NCBI RefSeq assembly: GCF_024868665.1
Contig: NC_079900.1
Span: forward strand, 16,585,759 to 16,649,758
Length of the DNA stretch: 64,000 nt
Direction: 5' to 3'
Source: Triplophysa rosa
Lineage: Eukaryota; Chordata; Actinopteri; Cypriniformes; Nemacheilidae
The notes under the pieces were generated by a model, which was not told where the DNA came from, ran no database searches, and saw only the letters and a list, made by a program, of their open reading frames with translations. Below, in pieces: positions 1-15,100 of this stretch. Made by a program: the position numbers and the translations under genes. Each line of letters starts with the position of its first letter. Position 1 is the first letter of the stretch.

Positions 1-107
1 CCTCAGGAAAACGCCCTTGACATGAACAGGCCTGCTGTTGAGCTCCAGAGCCGTGAATCCTCCATTGTCCAGTGTGACCGTCTCCTCCACCGTAGACACG
101 GCTTTAC
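1..107 (-). CDS. sdk1: sdk1 exon: start of cytoplasmic tail (cut by window edge)
   Basis: At least 107 bp of an exon reading [20 protein letters not shown] and [13 protein letters not shown]. It enters after a GTCGTAG acceptor in phase 1 and is still open at base 1. The known family continues with a proline-rich region and a PDZ-binding FSSFV end, not seen here. Confidence 0.9.
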
Positions 108-3100
108 CTACGACAGTAAGCATATCATCATCCCAGCAAAAACATCACCTGGCTTCAACTTGAATCACTCTTTCAACTTGCAAGTGGGTGGATTTTCTTT
201 TCTAAATATGCATGCAAACATTTAGCACATGATGTTGTGAGGGAGGACGCATTGATGGTTTATTATAAGAAGATTGGAGAGTTTTGGTTTAGGTCACACC
301 TGTTCCGCAGCTCTTGTACTTTCTGTTCTGGCCGTGCAGGACGAGGCCGAAAACCACCAGCAGCAGCAGAATCAGACCGCACAGCGCCAACACGACCAGA
401 AACCACCACTCCTCATAGAACGGCGTGTCCACTTGAGCTAAAAACAAACAACTCGATTATTACAGTGCACATGCAAAACGTCCCCTCGGGGTTGCTAGGG
501 TGTCCTTTTCTAGTTGCCAGGGTGTCCTTACGCGGTCATTAAAGAGTTCTGACTAGTTGTTTGGACTTGGGAGGGTGTTCTAGATGATTCCTTATGAAAA
601 TGAATAAGAAAAACAAGCCACGAGGCATCATCTACATCTGCTGCGTAACCGGCCTAAGCAAGCAGCACCTCGGAACAGATGTTATTCCTTCAGACGTATT
701 CAGATCAGCAGTGAGGCATGTTTATCCGCACGTGTCCTGTCTGTTCATCTCTAGTGCTCTGGAGTCAGCGGAGGCTGCAGTCATATCTCTGATGGACCGC
801 TCTGACAGAAATATTGAGCTGCAGTGACATCAAGACTCACACAGATTGCAGCGTGCCTGCCGTATGAATATTTCAGTCTCACGACACGCCAGATGCTGAT
901 AACGCGCTTAGCTTTTCCTTTACAAACACACCTGCATGACTTTCAGAACGCTGCATTGATTACCTAAAAAAATGAATACAGAGATACAGTACGGAAGTAG
1001 CAACCTTTAATATTGTTTAACAGTTTTAACCACGTTAACTTTGATAATTCAGTACATGAAATGACAGACGTCTTAGGGGTAATACTGTAATTGTGAATCA
1101 TTTACAAAGGTTTTGTTCCTAAGGCTTCATAAAGTAGGAGTTTGTCTATTATGTGTTTTGAATGCATGCCTCGTGAAACCCATTGACATCTGTGTGATAT
1201 AATTATTACATAATGTAAAGCCTTTCAACCACAGTATGATATAACCTCGGGTGTAACATTCAGAGATACACACGTCTTGACTATATTTGTCCACAACATA
1301 AACCTCCAGTGCCTGACGTACCTTATAAGGCTTTAGCTTTATAAATGACCTCACCTTCATCTATGAACTCTCCTTATACAAAAAAAGACTGAAACTGGTT
1401 GTAATATCTCCGATAAGGATGCTGACTGTTCAAGAGGCACATATTTCGAACGTGGTTGCTTAACCGCAGGAAATAGCAAAGTCCAAAGAGTGGACAAGCC
1501 TGTAGTAAAAACAAAATCATAAAGATCTCTTGAAGAACTTGAAGGTGAAAGCTAGTCAGCAATGAGATCAGATGAAGAACAGACCTCAACAACGTCACAC
1601 ACTTTGCTAAAATCTTCAGGATGCACATAGGATTACCATCAACAACGTGAGTATAATTATTCAAACACTTCGCCATACATCGACAACCAAAAAGGAAAAA
1701 AGCAAAGGAAACTTTTGCACTTAACAATGCGCAGAAAATTTGAACGTTTTCTTACTAAACACATCGTTATCACTTGGTGAAGAAAATCCCCTTTGTGCTA
1801 TGAGAGCGGAAGTGACCCCATTAGAAATGTACTGTAAATACATTTCAAATAAATGTTCTTCTTACTTAATATTTTACTTGAAAAGCAAAATGACTGATGG
1901 TTGGGTTGTGTTTTCTAAGAAATGAGAAAAATTGAGTTTAAACAAGAGACAATAATTGTCAATGGGGTTTAGAAAAATGAACTTGAATCAAGTTTCTTTT
2001 TTACGTGATTAATTGAAGTTTATTTTTCTTAACACCAAGTCTACCTCAAGTACACCAAGTCTTATCACCAAGTCTCCCTTAAGTCTTCTATACCATAAGA
2101 AGATATGGATCCTAAGGTTCACATGTGTATTACAAGAAGCTCACATCCAACCTAATGAATATGAACACTAGCTGATGTACTACTCAAGATGACTCATCAT
2201 AGTCAAGCTGAGGAAAGTGCAATTACCTGACATAGCAGCAGAGGGCGCACTAGGCTCACCGTAGCCAAACTCATTGATCGCCAGGACTCTGAACTGGTAG
2301 CTGATGCCCTGTCTGAGGCGGTCCAGATTCACAGACTGAGAGGTGCTGGTGGGAGGCAGGTGCCGCACAAAGGTATCCCACAATCCCTCATCTGTGCAGA
2401 CGAAGGTCACATTCAATGAAAATGTCAAGCACTAAGATCATTACTGGGTCCCATTACACTTGCTTAGCAGATGCCGAAAGCAAGAATGCCTAGTACCTGT
2501 TTCATTACCTAACATGTAGTGTTGTTCAATGGGAATATATCCATGATGACAGGAAAAGGCCATTTACTTTCATACCAGTAAGAAGTACAAAATGTTCAGT
2601 AAATTCACTTCATTTACATTCACTTAAACATAAACATCCTTACACCATTTACTCACCCTCTTGTCATTTCCAACCTGTATGACTTTCTTTCTTCTGCAAA
2701 GCACAAAAGAAGATATTTTGAAGAATGTTGGTAACCAAACAACAATGGCCCCCATTGACTTTCATTCTAGAGACACAAAACCATATTTCTCAAAATATCT
2801 TCTTTTCTGTGTTCCACAGAAAAAGGAGTCATATAGAGGTTTTAAATGACACGATGGTGAATTGGTTTGTTAATATTTAATATCAAAAACTTCACATAAA
2901 ATAACCTGCATTGTAAGAAATGTCATTGACAAGTCATGTGATGCAAGTAAAATTCAATTCAAGACATACAAACTGCTTACGTGAAAGAAACGTCTGTCGT
3001 GATTTGTGTGTCTATTCTGATGACCATGGTTCAGTATTAAATTTATCATGAGAGGTCGAGCAAGGAAGCCTGACAGACACCCGCTCATCTCTGATATGAT

Positions 3101-6100
3101 GTCGTGAGTGACACAATGACTTGTGTTGTATGTAAATGTATTTTAAAAATTAATCTGCCAAGTGTGGCGAAACATTAATCTTGCATCTAGTTTGCAACAA
3201 GTTTCGACCACAACAATGCACCAGCTCTCAAATCTAAAACTGAATACATAAAGCAAAAATCTTCGCTGATGTACCTGATGGACGTGCTTCGATGACATAG
3301 CCGATGACGTGACCTGCTCCTGTCTCCCCAGGTGTCCAATGGATATTGAGCATTGAGCCGGTCTTTGTGATTGACATTTCTACAGGTGATCCAGGAGATC
3401 CTATGCAGAGAGGAAAACACGTGGTCAGTTAAACAAGGATCCAACCCTTGTTTTAAAACGAATGTCTACACCATTGTGCTATATTGATCTACGCAGGCTT
3501 TATTTCACAGCCTAGATTTCCGACGTCCCCCGGTGATGAATGTGTAATGCTTGCTGTTCTCAGCAACGCAGATCTCCAGATTTCGCTGATGTTTGTGTAT
3601 TTTTCAGGGCTGTGTAGTTCACCTTTGACAGGGCCGGCTGTAATGTTGGCTTCCGCTTCTGGCCCGTAGGCGATAGTCTTCGCCTGAACGCGGAAGCAGT
3701 AGGCGACACCCTTGGTCAGGTCTCGAACCTTCAGCCAGCGCTGCCAGCTGCCACGGATATCCACAGTTACTACTTTAGTCACACCTGATGGACACATAAA
3801 CAAGATTAGTTTTCTCAAGCAACAAAAAAGCCACAACAGACAAACCACTTCAGCCAGACCTTGAATAGGAGCAGTGGGCTCATACACCACCCTGTAGCCC
3901 TCCACCACGCCGTTGGGCAACAGAGGGAAGCCCCAGGACACATTGAGGGTGCTGCTGGTCACCTCAGAGAAACTGATGAAGCTAGGGGCACTGGGGGCTG
4001 CAACGAAAAGAGAGGATTGGAAAAGAGCAAGAAATAAAGAGATCCATTCTCATCCTGCAATAAATAATAAAATACAGACAGATACAGATCACTACATTAC
4101 AGCTATAAGCCCCTTGAGGTCAATGAGAAGCACAGCGCTGAAAATCACCTAAACCGTGGAAAAGAAATCACTGTAGTGGATGGTTTTATCATCTTTCTTT
4201 CCATCTTTTAAAACTGTCAGGCTCCTTTCTGTTATCTGCAGTCAAGAGCTGGTTTTATTTAAATAGTGATTACATTGAAAGAGATCTAAAAAAGCGCATA
4301 ACTCTATAACGTTTGGCACGGTGTTGATTTTACTTAAATTAAGGCTGCGATTAAATTGACTGTTTTTCATTTTAGAGAGTTGATTTTTTTGAACATTAAG
4401 TTGAGCTGTAGAGTGTTTAAAGGGAACGTTCACCCCAAAATGAAACTTCCGTCATCACCCTCTTGTCATTTAAACCTTGTATGACTTTCTTTCTTCTGAA
4501 GAACACAAAAGAAGATATTTTGAAGAAAACCGTTGGTCCCCATTGACTTGCTTTGGTTTTGTGTCCATACAATAGAAGTGAATGTGGACCAACGGTAAAA
4601 AATATCTTCTTTTGTGTTTTGCAGAAGAAAGAAAATCATACGGGTTTAAAATGACAAGAGGGTGAGTAAATGACAGAATTTTCATATTGGGGTGAACTGT
4701 CCCTTAAAGGGCGACCAAGGAACATAACTTAAAGGGACAGTTCATCCCAAATCGAAAATTCGTTCATAATTGATTTACCCTAATATCATTCTAAACCTGC
4801 ATGACTTTCTTTCTTCCGCAGAACACATAAGAAGATATTCTGAAGAACGTTGGTAACCAAACAACACTGACCCCCATTGACTTCCATTGTGTAGACACAA
4901 AACCAGCAAAATTCTTCAAAATATCTTCTTTTGTGGTCAACAGAACTGTCATAAAGAGGTTTTGAACAGCATGAGGGTGAGTAAACAATGACTTGAATTA
5001 CATTTTTGGGTGACTGTCCCTTTAACAACTGTATTAATATAAATTCAACAAGATATGAGGTCACAGGTGCACATGAATGATTTGTTCTACAACAGCTTTC
5101 AATGTGACTCATTTCCTCAGTCACACCTATCTGTATCATAAACAACATTTAAATCAAAACATCCAGTACAAACTCTTACAACGCTAGCTGTCCGCTATGC
5201 AAATCCGTCCTCTTACGCAAGTGGCTTCAGGAAATGTCAAAGAGAGGAAGAGGGGGGAGAGTTTCCTCTGTTTGTACAAATGAGGTCACGTCAAGACCAT
5301 TTGAATAATTTTCAAATAGTTTTTTTGAGGTGACTCGTGGGTAAAGAGCCCCTCCCCGTCATTCCAGCGAGGTGGAGCCTGAGGTCAAATCATTCCGCGC
5401 TTTTGCGTAATTCATTCCGACAACATTTATAGACTAAATGATTTAATGCAGAACACATGAATTGCTAATGTGAATGATGCAACGGTGATATAACGCCACA
5501 TGCGCCAAAACTTGATCAAGTGTCAGCCTGGTTTTCATGCATGGTGAAGAAGACAACGTGGAAGTGGACGTACTGCCCTTGGCGTGCCGTCTGCGGTCAG
5601 ATTTACGGTTTAGCCTTTAAAGGTTTGCGCTGACGTCAGAGGGTGGTGCTGTGATCACGTTTGAATAGGAATATAATGGCAGTGAATGATTTGTGCATAC
5701 CGGCTTGAAGAGTGCGCCCCCTCCTGGGCTCACTGAACGGACCGTCTCCAGCTGCGTTGAAGGCAGACAGCTTCACCATGTAGTATGTGTAACTGGTCAG
5801 GTTCTTCAATCTCATGTTGGTTTCTGGTCGAAAGAGAATCTTAACTCTTTCAGTTTCGTTCTGATTGTCCATCTCCCAGTAAAGAATCTACGACAAAAAT
5901 ACATAGATGAGACGTGAATGACACGATACGCAGATGAACATTATACAGTGGCTCCAGAAAGTATTATGCATAACATGACAAAATATTGTCATCTGTAAAG
6001 AAAAAGCTACACAATTTTATCACACTTTTACAATTACTCTTCACCAACTGGGCAGTTCACCACATTAAATATGGACATGTTTCACTAAAGGTGCGACCAC

Positions 6101-9100
6101 ACTAGACTTCATGTACTATTCACTTTCAGTTGCATGCATGTGAACGTGGGAGAGAAGAAATACAAGTTCATGTCGAAATGCTCCGTCTTTTGCTGCCCAC
6201 CAAAGTTCAATGAACTTTGACTTACAAAAACACTTGTGGTCAACTGAGGATCTAAATTTTACATATTGATCTCTAAGCTCAATACAAATACAAGCTTCAT
6301 AGCTGTGTGGTTTACGAAATTCCTGGAGCGTGGTAAAATATTGCTAACCATTGCAGTGTTTTTAGTCATTTGCATACAAGCCCAGTGCACTAAGCTTAAA
6401 GGAATAGTCACACTAGCCCCGAAATATGAATTCTCTCATGTCATCCCAAAACTGACTTACTTTCTTCTGCAGAACACAAAAGAAGATATTTTGAAGAACG
6501 CTGGTAACCGAACAACATTGACCCCCATTGACTTCCATTGAACCACTGGAACATTTCTCAAAATTTCTTCATTTACGTTCCACAGAAGTCATAAAGAGGT
6601 TTTGAATGACATGAGGGTGAATAAATGATGACAAAATTGTTATTCTTGGGCGAATTGTTCCTTTAACATCTGACCACCAAAAGTATTTAAATATGTTTTA
6701 TCTTTATTTGGAGAAGATCTGCATTATTGCGAAATGTTTTGCTTAACTTTACGTGACTATATTCCTGTTTAACAAAACACTAAAGACTTTTCAAATTCAG
6801 ATAAACTAATCCTGCTGTGTGCTTGATCTCTCACAACTCGAGCATTCACTGAAACCAGCTGTAATCTTCGCGTGAACATGAATCTACCGCAATGGCTCCT
6901 GGACATTTTTATATCAAAGCCATGTATATTTCAGCAGAAATTCACTTAACCCTAACACCCTGATCATTAATTCACAAGACGAACGGGCAGAACTTTTAAA
7001 ACATACTGTCTAACACCATTATCCATTACGGTAAATCTGAGAAGAATTTTAGCAAAATAAAGACGGAACTAGCTAATCTTCTGCCCTAGAGAGCTTGAAG
7101 TGATTGACAGCAGAAGCACAGGGAGGAGAGAGAGACAGAGAGAGAGAGTGGATAGTGAGAGAATAGAGGAGATGAGATGGGGGGTATGGGGGTGTTACCT
7201 TATATCCCTGAATGATGCCATTTTGGGTCTCGACGGGGGGCGGCTCCCACTGGACCTCCAGCTGAGTGGATGACAAGGTGTTGATCTGGATGTTCTGAGG
7301 GGCTACGGAGGGGGCTGACACAGAGCAGAGGAGACACTGTAAATACATCACACTCAATCCCTCCAGGTATCCACAACCTACAAAAAGACATCTACTGTGC
7401 CCTACAAATAAATACACACAGACGATCAGAGACTCCAGCCTGTTGTGTCTGCCTTGAATGTCATTCGGAAGAGGCACGGGAAATACACCCTATCCGTCAT
7501 AAATCACAGCTACACCCCCAGACAACAATAATCCAGAATGAAAAAAGAGAATTTAATATGACCAAATGCGAAAGCGGAGATAGCCGTGGGAGCGAGACAG
7601 CTCGTCTATTTCTAGGCTTGAAAGTTGAGTTTAGGTGTAGTAAAACTGGCTGAATCATTTATGAGCGGGGCTGAATTACGGCTGTGGGCAGTGGAGTTCA
7701 AGAGGGGCTGGCTCAAGAAGCACAACTGAATGAGCTGTTAGAATACGATGACGAGCTGATTTGATTTATCCAAAGGTGGCATGCTAACTCAAACGGAACC
7801 TTGCAATTGAGGGATTGGAAATGCTCTACATCTGTACTGAGGAAATAAAACAGCTCAAACCAGATTAAACTGGTATACTGGTCTTCTACCCTGACCAGCA
7901 TCCAAAACCCTCTAAAACCAACTAGACCAGACTGAGCAGGCTACAAATCACCTAAAACCCCAAAAGCTTTTTTTCAGCAGGCCTATGCAAAAACACAGTG
8001 TGCCACAACAATAGTGCTCATGATGTTAAGTTAATTATTTATTTTATTTTTTACATTATATTTTATATTTCATTTTAACTTTTTTATTTTATTTTTACAT
8101 TATAATTTTCCTTTTCCGAGTCTCGTCTCGTCTACTTATTTATTTATTTTATTTTTAAATTTTTCATTTTTAAATGTTTCTATTTAATTTAATAATTGTT
8201 TCATAATATTTTTTATTTCATTTTTCATTTAATTCAATTTTTACTTATTTAATTTCATTTTTTACATTATATTTTAATTTAAATTTATTTAAATTTTGTT
8301 TAGTTTTGTCCGTCCCAATAATGGGATACAACCAACCAATGGGTTTGTTTTTCGCACATAAAGCATTCTCGTCGCTTAAAAAAATTCAACTGAGCCACTT
8401 TCCGTGGATGGACCAATTTAACGATGTCTTTAGTACTTTTCTGGACCTTGGCAAAAACTGACACCATGATGTCTATGAGGAGGCCTGGAAATCACTCGGA
8501 TGTCACCTAAATATCTCTATTTGTGCTCCGAAGAAGCCGGAAGTTCTCTAAACATGTTTAACGTGATGTGGGTGAGTAAAAAATCACACAAAGTAGACTT
8601 TTGGATGAGCTATCCCTTTAATGTTGCTATGCTAACAATACCAGTCCATTATTGATACTCACCACTATTAAAAGACAAACATGAGAATGTATTTAAGGTT
8701 TCTCTAACTTTGTCTACCATCTGGACGATTGTTTTTACTAAGCTTGTTGCAATGCATTCTGGGATTACTTTCTCAGTGTTGCATTCAAGCAATATTGCCT
8801 GTCTTCAAAGATACCTCATTCTGGCCTATTTGTGAGTTAGCTGCCTACCTTCTGGAAGCTTACCAAGTTTTTGAACAAAGTTACAGTTTGCAGATATTGC
8901 ACTTTAACTGTAGCGTGTCCGCAGGGTGGCGGAAGGCTATAAGGGCACCGTCGCTCCCTGCCTCCCTGTCCCCACCCGCGGCTCTGATCCCTCTCTGAGC
9001 GTCTTCAGATGTTGCCGACCTGACGTTAATCAGCGGGAAATTCATTTGTTTGTTTGGCAGTCCCCCCTCCTGCTGCTGGGAGTAATCTCCACGCCTGGCC

Positions 9101-12100
9101 CCTTCTAATGATGCTGTTAATAACCTGATGTTGATAACCCTGCCTGCTTCACCAGCTGCTTGAGTTCCCTATGACAGATTCATACTTACTGCTTCATTAA
9201 ACCCCTTATGAGAGGAGGCCAAAAATTCTGCAAAGGGGTGAAAGAAGTAAAAAATCCCCACACCCTGTCCTGCCAACACTCTCACCGTGACTGCTTATAT
9301 TAATCCTGTGCTGCCGGTGGAACAATCCTACAGATTTCCATAAATAATCATGGCAGTGAAATGCAAAACTTTGCAGCCAGCGAAGAGCTTTAACATCTTG
9401 TCTGTGCGGTGTCAACCGGTTACCACCACTGGAGTGGAATTAAACAGCCAAAACGACAGTTCGCATTTGTAGCAATTTGTCTGCGTTCGATACTTTTTAG
9501 CATATAGTTGAAATGCGGATATAATGCATCTATTTTCTTGCAGTGGGAGATTGTTTTTCCACTAAAGGCTCTTTCATTGATCATTTGAGATGCCCCACAT
9601 GAATATAGATTTGTTTCAGGCGGTGTCGGTGATGAACGTACACGCTTTGGTTGTGTACCTGATATAACAGTGCGACAATTATCCGTTTCCTGTGGAATAG
9701 TTGGAATGTCATATCCGGCTTTCTCTGTTGGCAGCTCATTAGATGAAATGCTGGGCTCTTCAGCCAGACAGCTGGATATTACTCAGTCAATAAATACACA
9801 AGAAAAATGACTGTCTTCAGCAACACGATAACTTGAGCTCAACTTGAAGAGCGCTACAGATTCAGCAGGACAAGCTGCTTTGTCGGATGTCTGATTATAG
9901 ACGGGACGAGAATGGAAAGCAAAGCCAGACTTCTCTATAAAAAACTGGGATTTGAGCTCTCTGCTTATTCAGTCTTATTCAATCTTTCATATCTGCAGGC
10001 ACTTCAGATCCATGTGGTGCACTTAGTGTATTTATACACTTGATTCCTCTTAAAAAGAACAAAACCCAGACCCTTTCAAGTGGACTGAGTGAAAAACAAC
10101 ATGATGTGTGTGTGTGTGTATCTCTGGCCCTAAAAGTGAGGTCATGTTTCAAGGATCACTTTGGTTGAGTCTCAGTTCACTTTCTTTTGTCTTTACATGT
10201 TATTTAAAACATTTACATGATTTTTTCCTCATTTTATATGTAGAATATAAAAATACCAGGGCTGTCAAATCGATTAATTGCAATTATTCGATCACAAAAT
10301 ACTGTATTTGTTTGTGTTTATATAATATACTGTATGTATGTGTGCTGTGTATATTCATAAATGCACAAACATACGTGTATATGTAACAAATATTTAAATA
10401 AATATATATATATATATATTTCAATATAATGTATATCATGTATAAATATAAATATATATTATACATATTTCTTTAATATAGCGCTTTCAAACGATTAATC
10501 ACGATTTATTGCATCCAGAATAAATGTTTGTGTTTACATAATATAAAAAATATACACATACATGTGTATTTAGGAAATATTTATATGTATTTATTTATAT
10601 TTACCGATAATTAAAATGATATATAAAGAAGTATTATTATTATATTTTTCTTAAATATTTACATTTATGCGTATGTGTTTATGATACAAAATTAATATGC
10701 ACAGTACACAGACATATATTATGTAAACACAAATGTTTATTCTGGATGTGATTAATCGCGAGACAGCCTTAATATATACACGGTGTGTGTATTTATATAA
10801 CCACACATACTGTACAGTATATTATATAAACACAAACATAATTTTTGCAAAACACAAGTTTGTACATTTCACTGGGACTTTAAAGTGAAATTGTCACGGT
10901 CCCACCGTCTTGTTTATGAAATTCTAGTCGTGTGGTGGGATCGGGGCAGAGTCCTTGGGTTTTATGTGGGAAGGCCATGAGATGTTTATGTTTTTACCTC
11001 TCATGTGTTTTTCCAGTGTCTCCTCTCTGTTCCCGCCATCTCGTTTCCTCGTTATCCTTCCCTAAGTGTTTGATTACCCACACCTGCCCCGTGTCGTTAT
11101 CCCTCGTTTGTCTTCCCTTTAAATACCCTCTTGTTTCTTTGTCTTGTGCTCGTGGATTGTATTGTGTATGTGTTCATGCCGTCGCCCGTGGTCCTGTGTT
11201 GTTTGAGAACTGTGAGTCTTGTGTTTTTGCTTTAGTTTTATCCTGCCTTGTTTTAGTTTAAGACGTTGTGTCGCGTTCCTTGAGTTTAGTTATTTGTCTT
11301 GTTTTCATTTTGCCCCCTCGTGGGAAGTCTTTTGTTTTATATATTTCTGAGTTCCGTTTTCCCCATTGTGGGTGTTTTTGTTTGTTTTTTTGTAAAAATA
11401 AATATATCTGTTAACCCCTTCACTGCCGTTGCCTGCGCTTGGGTTCTTCCACCACGAAAGTCGTGACAGAAATAGTACAAACTTGTATTTTGCAAAATTA
11501 AAATTCCTATTTTTTTCATGAAATATTGCAGCGTTTATTGAAAATAGCTTATCAGTGCGAGTCATTCTTTTTCAAATTCACGTGTCCTCATAATATTCAG
11601 TTAAAATCTGAAAATGCACTTCCGCCCTCTAGTCGCTATCCATCTCAACTGACGTTAGACGGCTTGGGCGGAGCATCTGTTAACTCCTCCCCTTTAACTG
11701 TCAGTCTGCTGCCAATTCCATTTCAATATGCGACGGCTATTTTTATACAACCAATCAGTTCGCAGTGAAAAACATATGCCACGCCCACTACTTTTCTCAT
11801 TAGAAATTCCGTTTCACTCAGACATGCGTCAAAATACGGAAGAAAAAATAATCGCAACTTCTGGTTTACGGGGACTTTAATGCATTGAAAAGTGGTCCTG
11901 TTAAAACTTTAAATGATAAAAACAAAAGTGTTTAATTAACATTAGTTACAATTTGGACCTAAATGGACCTTAGAATAAATTGACCTTTATGTGCACAGAA
12001 ACAGAAAAGGCGTCCTACCTTTGTACAATAAACCTGTAATACTCAAGAGTTATGTGAAATTTTACTAGTTGCTCATTGAAGCCCTTCGTGGTCATGTAGC

Positions 12101-15100
12101 GTTTAGCGGGTCTCTGTTTCGCTCACATTAGGCGTCTCTGCCCACTGTCCCTGCGTTCCCTCTTCATGCCAATCCACTAAGGGAACACGATTCATATCTG
12201 TCAGCTCATGTCGAGCCTTACTCCCTGAAGGATACTAGATAAAGCGTGCTGCTGTGTTCTTGGAAAGTATTACAGCACAAGCCTTAAGGATCACAAAAGG
12301 AACATCCATCGACAGTGGTCAACATCTGTGAGGATGAAGGAGGAGGGATCTGCTCTTTCATTAAGACAGTCCTCTGGTGGGAAAGCAAGCTGCTCTGGAT
12401 TTGACAGAAGTCGGCTCAATATTTGAAAACCCATCCAGCTAAACAACAACTGAGATGTGCAATTTTGAAAAACGAGATGCACTATACGCCTTTTAACATC
12501 AGGGCGTAACAGTAATATAAATGAAAACGTACGGTTCAATTTGGACATAATCTGCATGATATCAGTTTGTCATAATTTTACACCAAAGACAAAAATGCTT
12601 ACCTGCTTCCCCGACAAACACCTCTACCGGAGCACTCGGAGGACTTTCACCGATGACGTTGTAGGCAGTGATCACGATTTCATAGCGCCTGTATTTCTGC
12701 AGCTCTAATGAGAATCCGAAATTACAAAAAGAAGGTCTGTAAGGGCACTTGAAAGATGTATGTTGGCTTTGAGACAGCAGAACACAAGAAAGAGAATTCA
12801 TTTGGGTGGAAACCAAAACATCTCTCAGATCACCACCTGCTGTTCTGTAGTTTGGGTATGATGGTGGACATTTATAGCAACACTGTTTCCGAGCTCTTTG
12901 AAAAGTATTATTGACATGATCTTTGGGTGAACATGGGAGCAAATGTCTTTGGTCTCATATAATGTGCAAAAAGATTCATCTCAGGGCCAGAATGTTCCTG
13001 GTGAGAGGAGCTGGATTAGAGGAATCTTGTTCTCCAGACATGGAGGTATTTGGGGGGTTTTAATATTTTGGACTTCAAACGTAAATGAGAGACAGCTCAA
13101 TAATACTCACGTGTTAGCTCGAATACGGTTAATGAAGGATTGCTGACAGTCTTCACAGTGCTTTTGGCTGTGAAGGGGAAAAGGAGAAAACGGAACCATT
13201 ACTAGAGAGTCAGCAGAGATGGAAATGCACAAATCAAAGGGATATTTCATCATGGCAGTAAGACTTTGGTTTTCAAAGTTGCTCATCGCACACTTCTCCG
13301 AGAGATTGATGAAATTCCACAATGCTCATCTCGGCTTTGGCTCGAGCCCGAATCAAACCCCGGAAGAAACCAAAGCGAGTCAGTGATTAATGATTTAAAA
13401 GTCAATACAGAATGCTATATAACAAGCTGAGGTGCATTAGGGACATAATAACTGTTTTTAAACATATACTACTACTGCGTCAATTGGGGAAACCTATTTC
13501 AATTGCAAAAGAAAACCACTGAACTCAAACATAACATGATGGTTTCTTTATGAAGAATTGACTTTATTTTAAAATAATTTAATTTAATGCTTTGTAGCCT
13601 GACAACAGACTATGAAAAACAGTGGTAGGTATTTAAAACTTGTAATGTTATTTTATTGTAGTTTTCGCCAGTTGACAAATACATTTATTATTTAAATTTA
13701 AGTAATTAAGTAAGTTAGTTTGTCCATTTACTGTATTCATAAAATTTAGTCTATTTTATTTTGACTAAAAAAGCACATAATAGGATTTATAAAACAACTA
13801 GTTCTGGTCCTTGATTATGATTGGTTGTGCTGTTCTAATTCCCCAAAACACAGCTGACCACACTGCATGAGTATCACTGTGCCACTCTATGTTGCTGCGT
13901 CTTTGTTGCTTGCTTGGCAACCACTTTGTTGTTTCTGAGGATTGTTTGGCGCACAGATATATATAACTAGATGCCTCATTCAAGCACTCCAGATACGAAG
14001 ACGTGTCCGCCATCTTGGAACGGTCCACTGACGTCACTTACAGTTTGCCAAAATGCCACAACACTGGCTGTGAAAATCACAGGGATTTAAATGAAAGAAA
14101 CAGTAAATACGTTTTCATAATCATACAAACGTATAACTATAGTTGCAAACGCACAGCCATCTTGCTTTTGAGTGTTCACAGACCGGCTTGGAAGGGTTGC
14201 CAGATCTGAGCAAAAAATCAGACATCATGAGCTTAATAACCCTAGTCCAAATAACAGAACATTCATAAATAAAATCATCTTAAGATTGACAGCTAAATAA
14301 CAAAATCACTCCACTTCCAACAGTTAAAATATACCCCAATTCCACAGAAAAAACGCAGACTTGGCAACACAGACCGGCTCGCACCTTTCCAATATGGCGG
14401 ACGACCTATGAATAGAGGCCGATAGAAAAATATGGTGGCCCTGAACCGCAAGGTGAAAAAAATCATTGTGGGGAGAAAAATAAAAACTGTATACTCGATC
14501 CTTACTGAGCCTAAATCCGAAGACTTTTTTGCTCTTCCAAACTTTTTTTTTGCTCTTCCAAACTTTTTTTCCCTCCGAGATCAACACAAGTGAGAAAAAA
14601 AAAATGGCTAGGCAGTCGTGGCCTAATGATTACAAAAGTCGGACTCGTGACCAGAATGTAGCCGGTTCGATTCTCAGGGTTGGCGGGAAACGACTAAGGT
14701 GCCCTTGAGCAAGCGGTGTTCACACATCAGCCGAGACCCGCATCACTTTGTCACCGGTGGTCTGCCACTGGCCCACTATGTTAGCTGGGGATGGGCAAAT
14801 GCAACGTCGTGCTTGTTTAGATTAATATACAACTAAAACCAACTCCAGGGGCCCGTTTCAGAAAGGAGGTTTAGTGAAAACTCTGAGTATATTAACCCTG
14901 AAATGAGGAGAACTTCTTTCGATCCCCTCCCCCTTTTTAAAGCGCAAGTAGTGTTCCTCATTCATTCATTCATTCATTCATTCATTAATACTGTCATTCA
15001 TGGCACACATTTTGATCACACAGAGACCATCTCAGTGACGAAAATGTCATATGTGCTTTTATAGAGGATCCTGTATGTGAAGAGGCTTCATTAATTCATA

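Larger units (their letters stand above)
7315..12602. other. sdk1 intron, 5.3 kb, with repeats and unique stretches
   Basis: Intron between the FN3-10 and FN3-11 exons. It holds a T-rich tract, one MITE, an AT-rich palindrome and a solo LTR, listed separately. From about 8900 to 10050 and 11900 to 12590 I recognise no repeat family or exon. Confidence 0.6.

Noticed and set aside
8729..8998. A short hydrophobic plus-strand protein
   Set aside because: Leucine-rich start, but no homologue recognised, no splice or promoter context and it is antisense within an intron.
14604..14803. A tRNA gene
   Set aside because: A and B boxes are present, but no complete cloverleaf; the following V-SINE-type body marks it as a retroposon.
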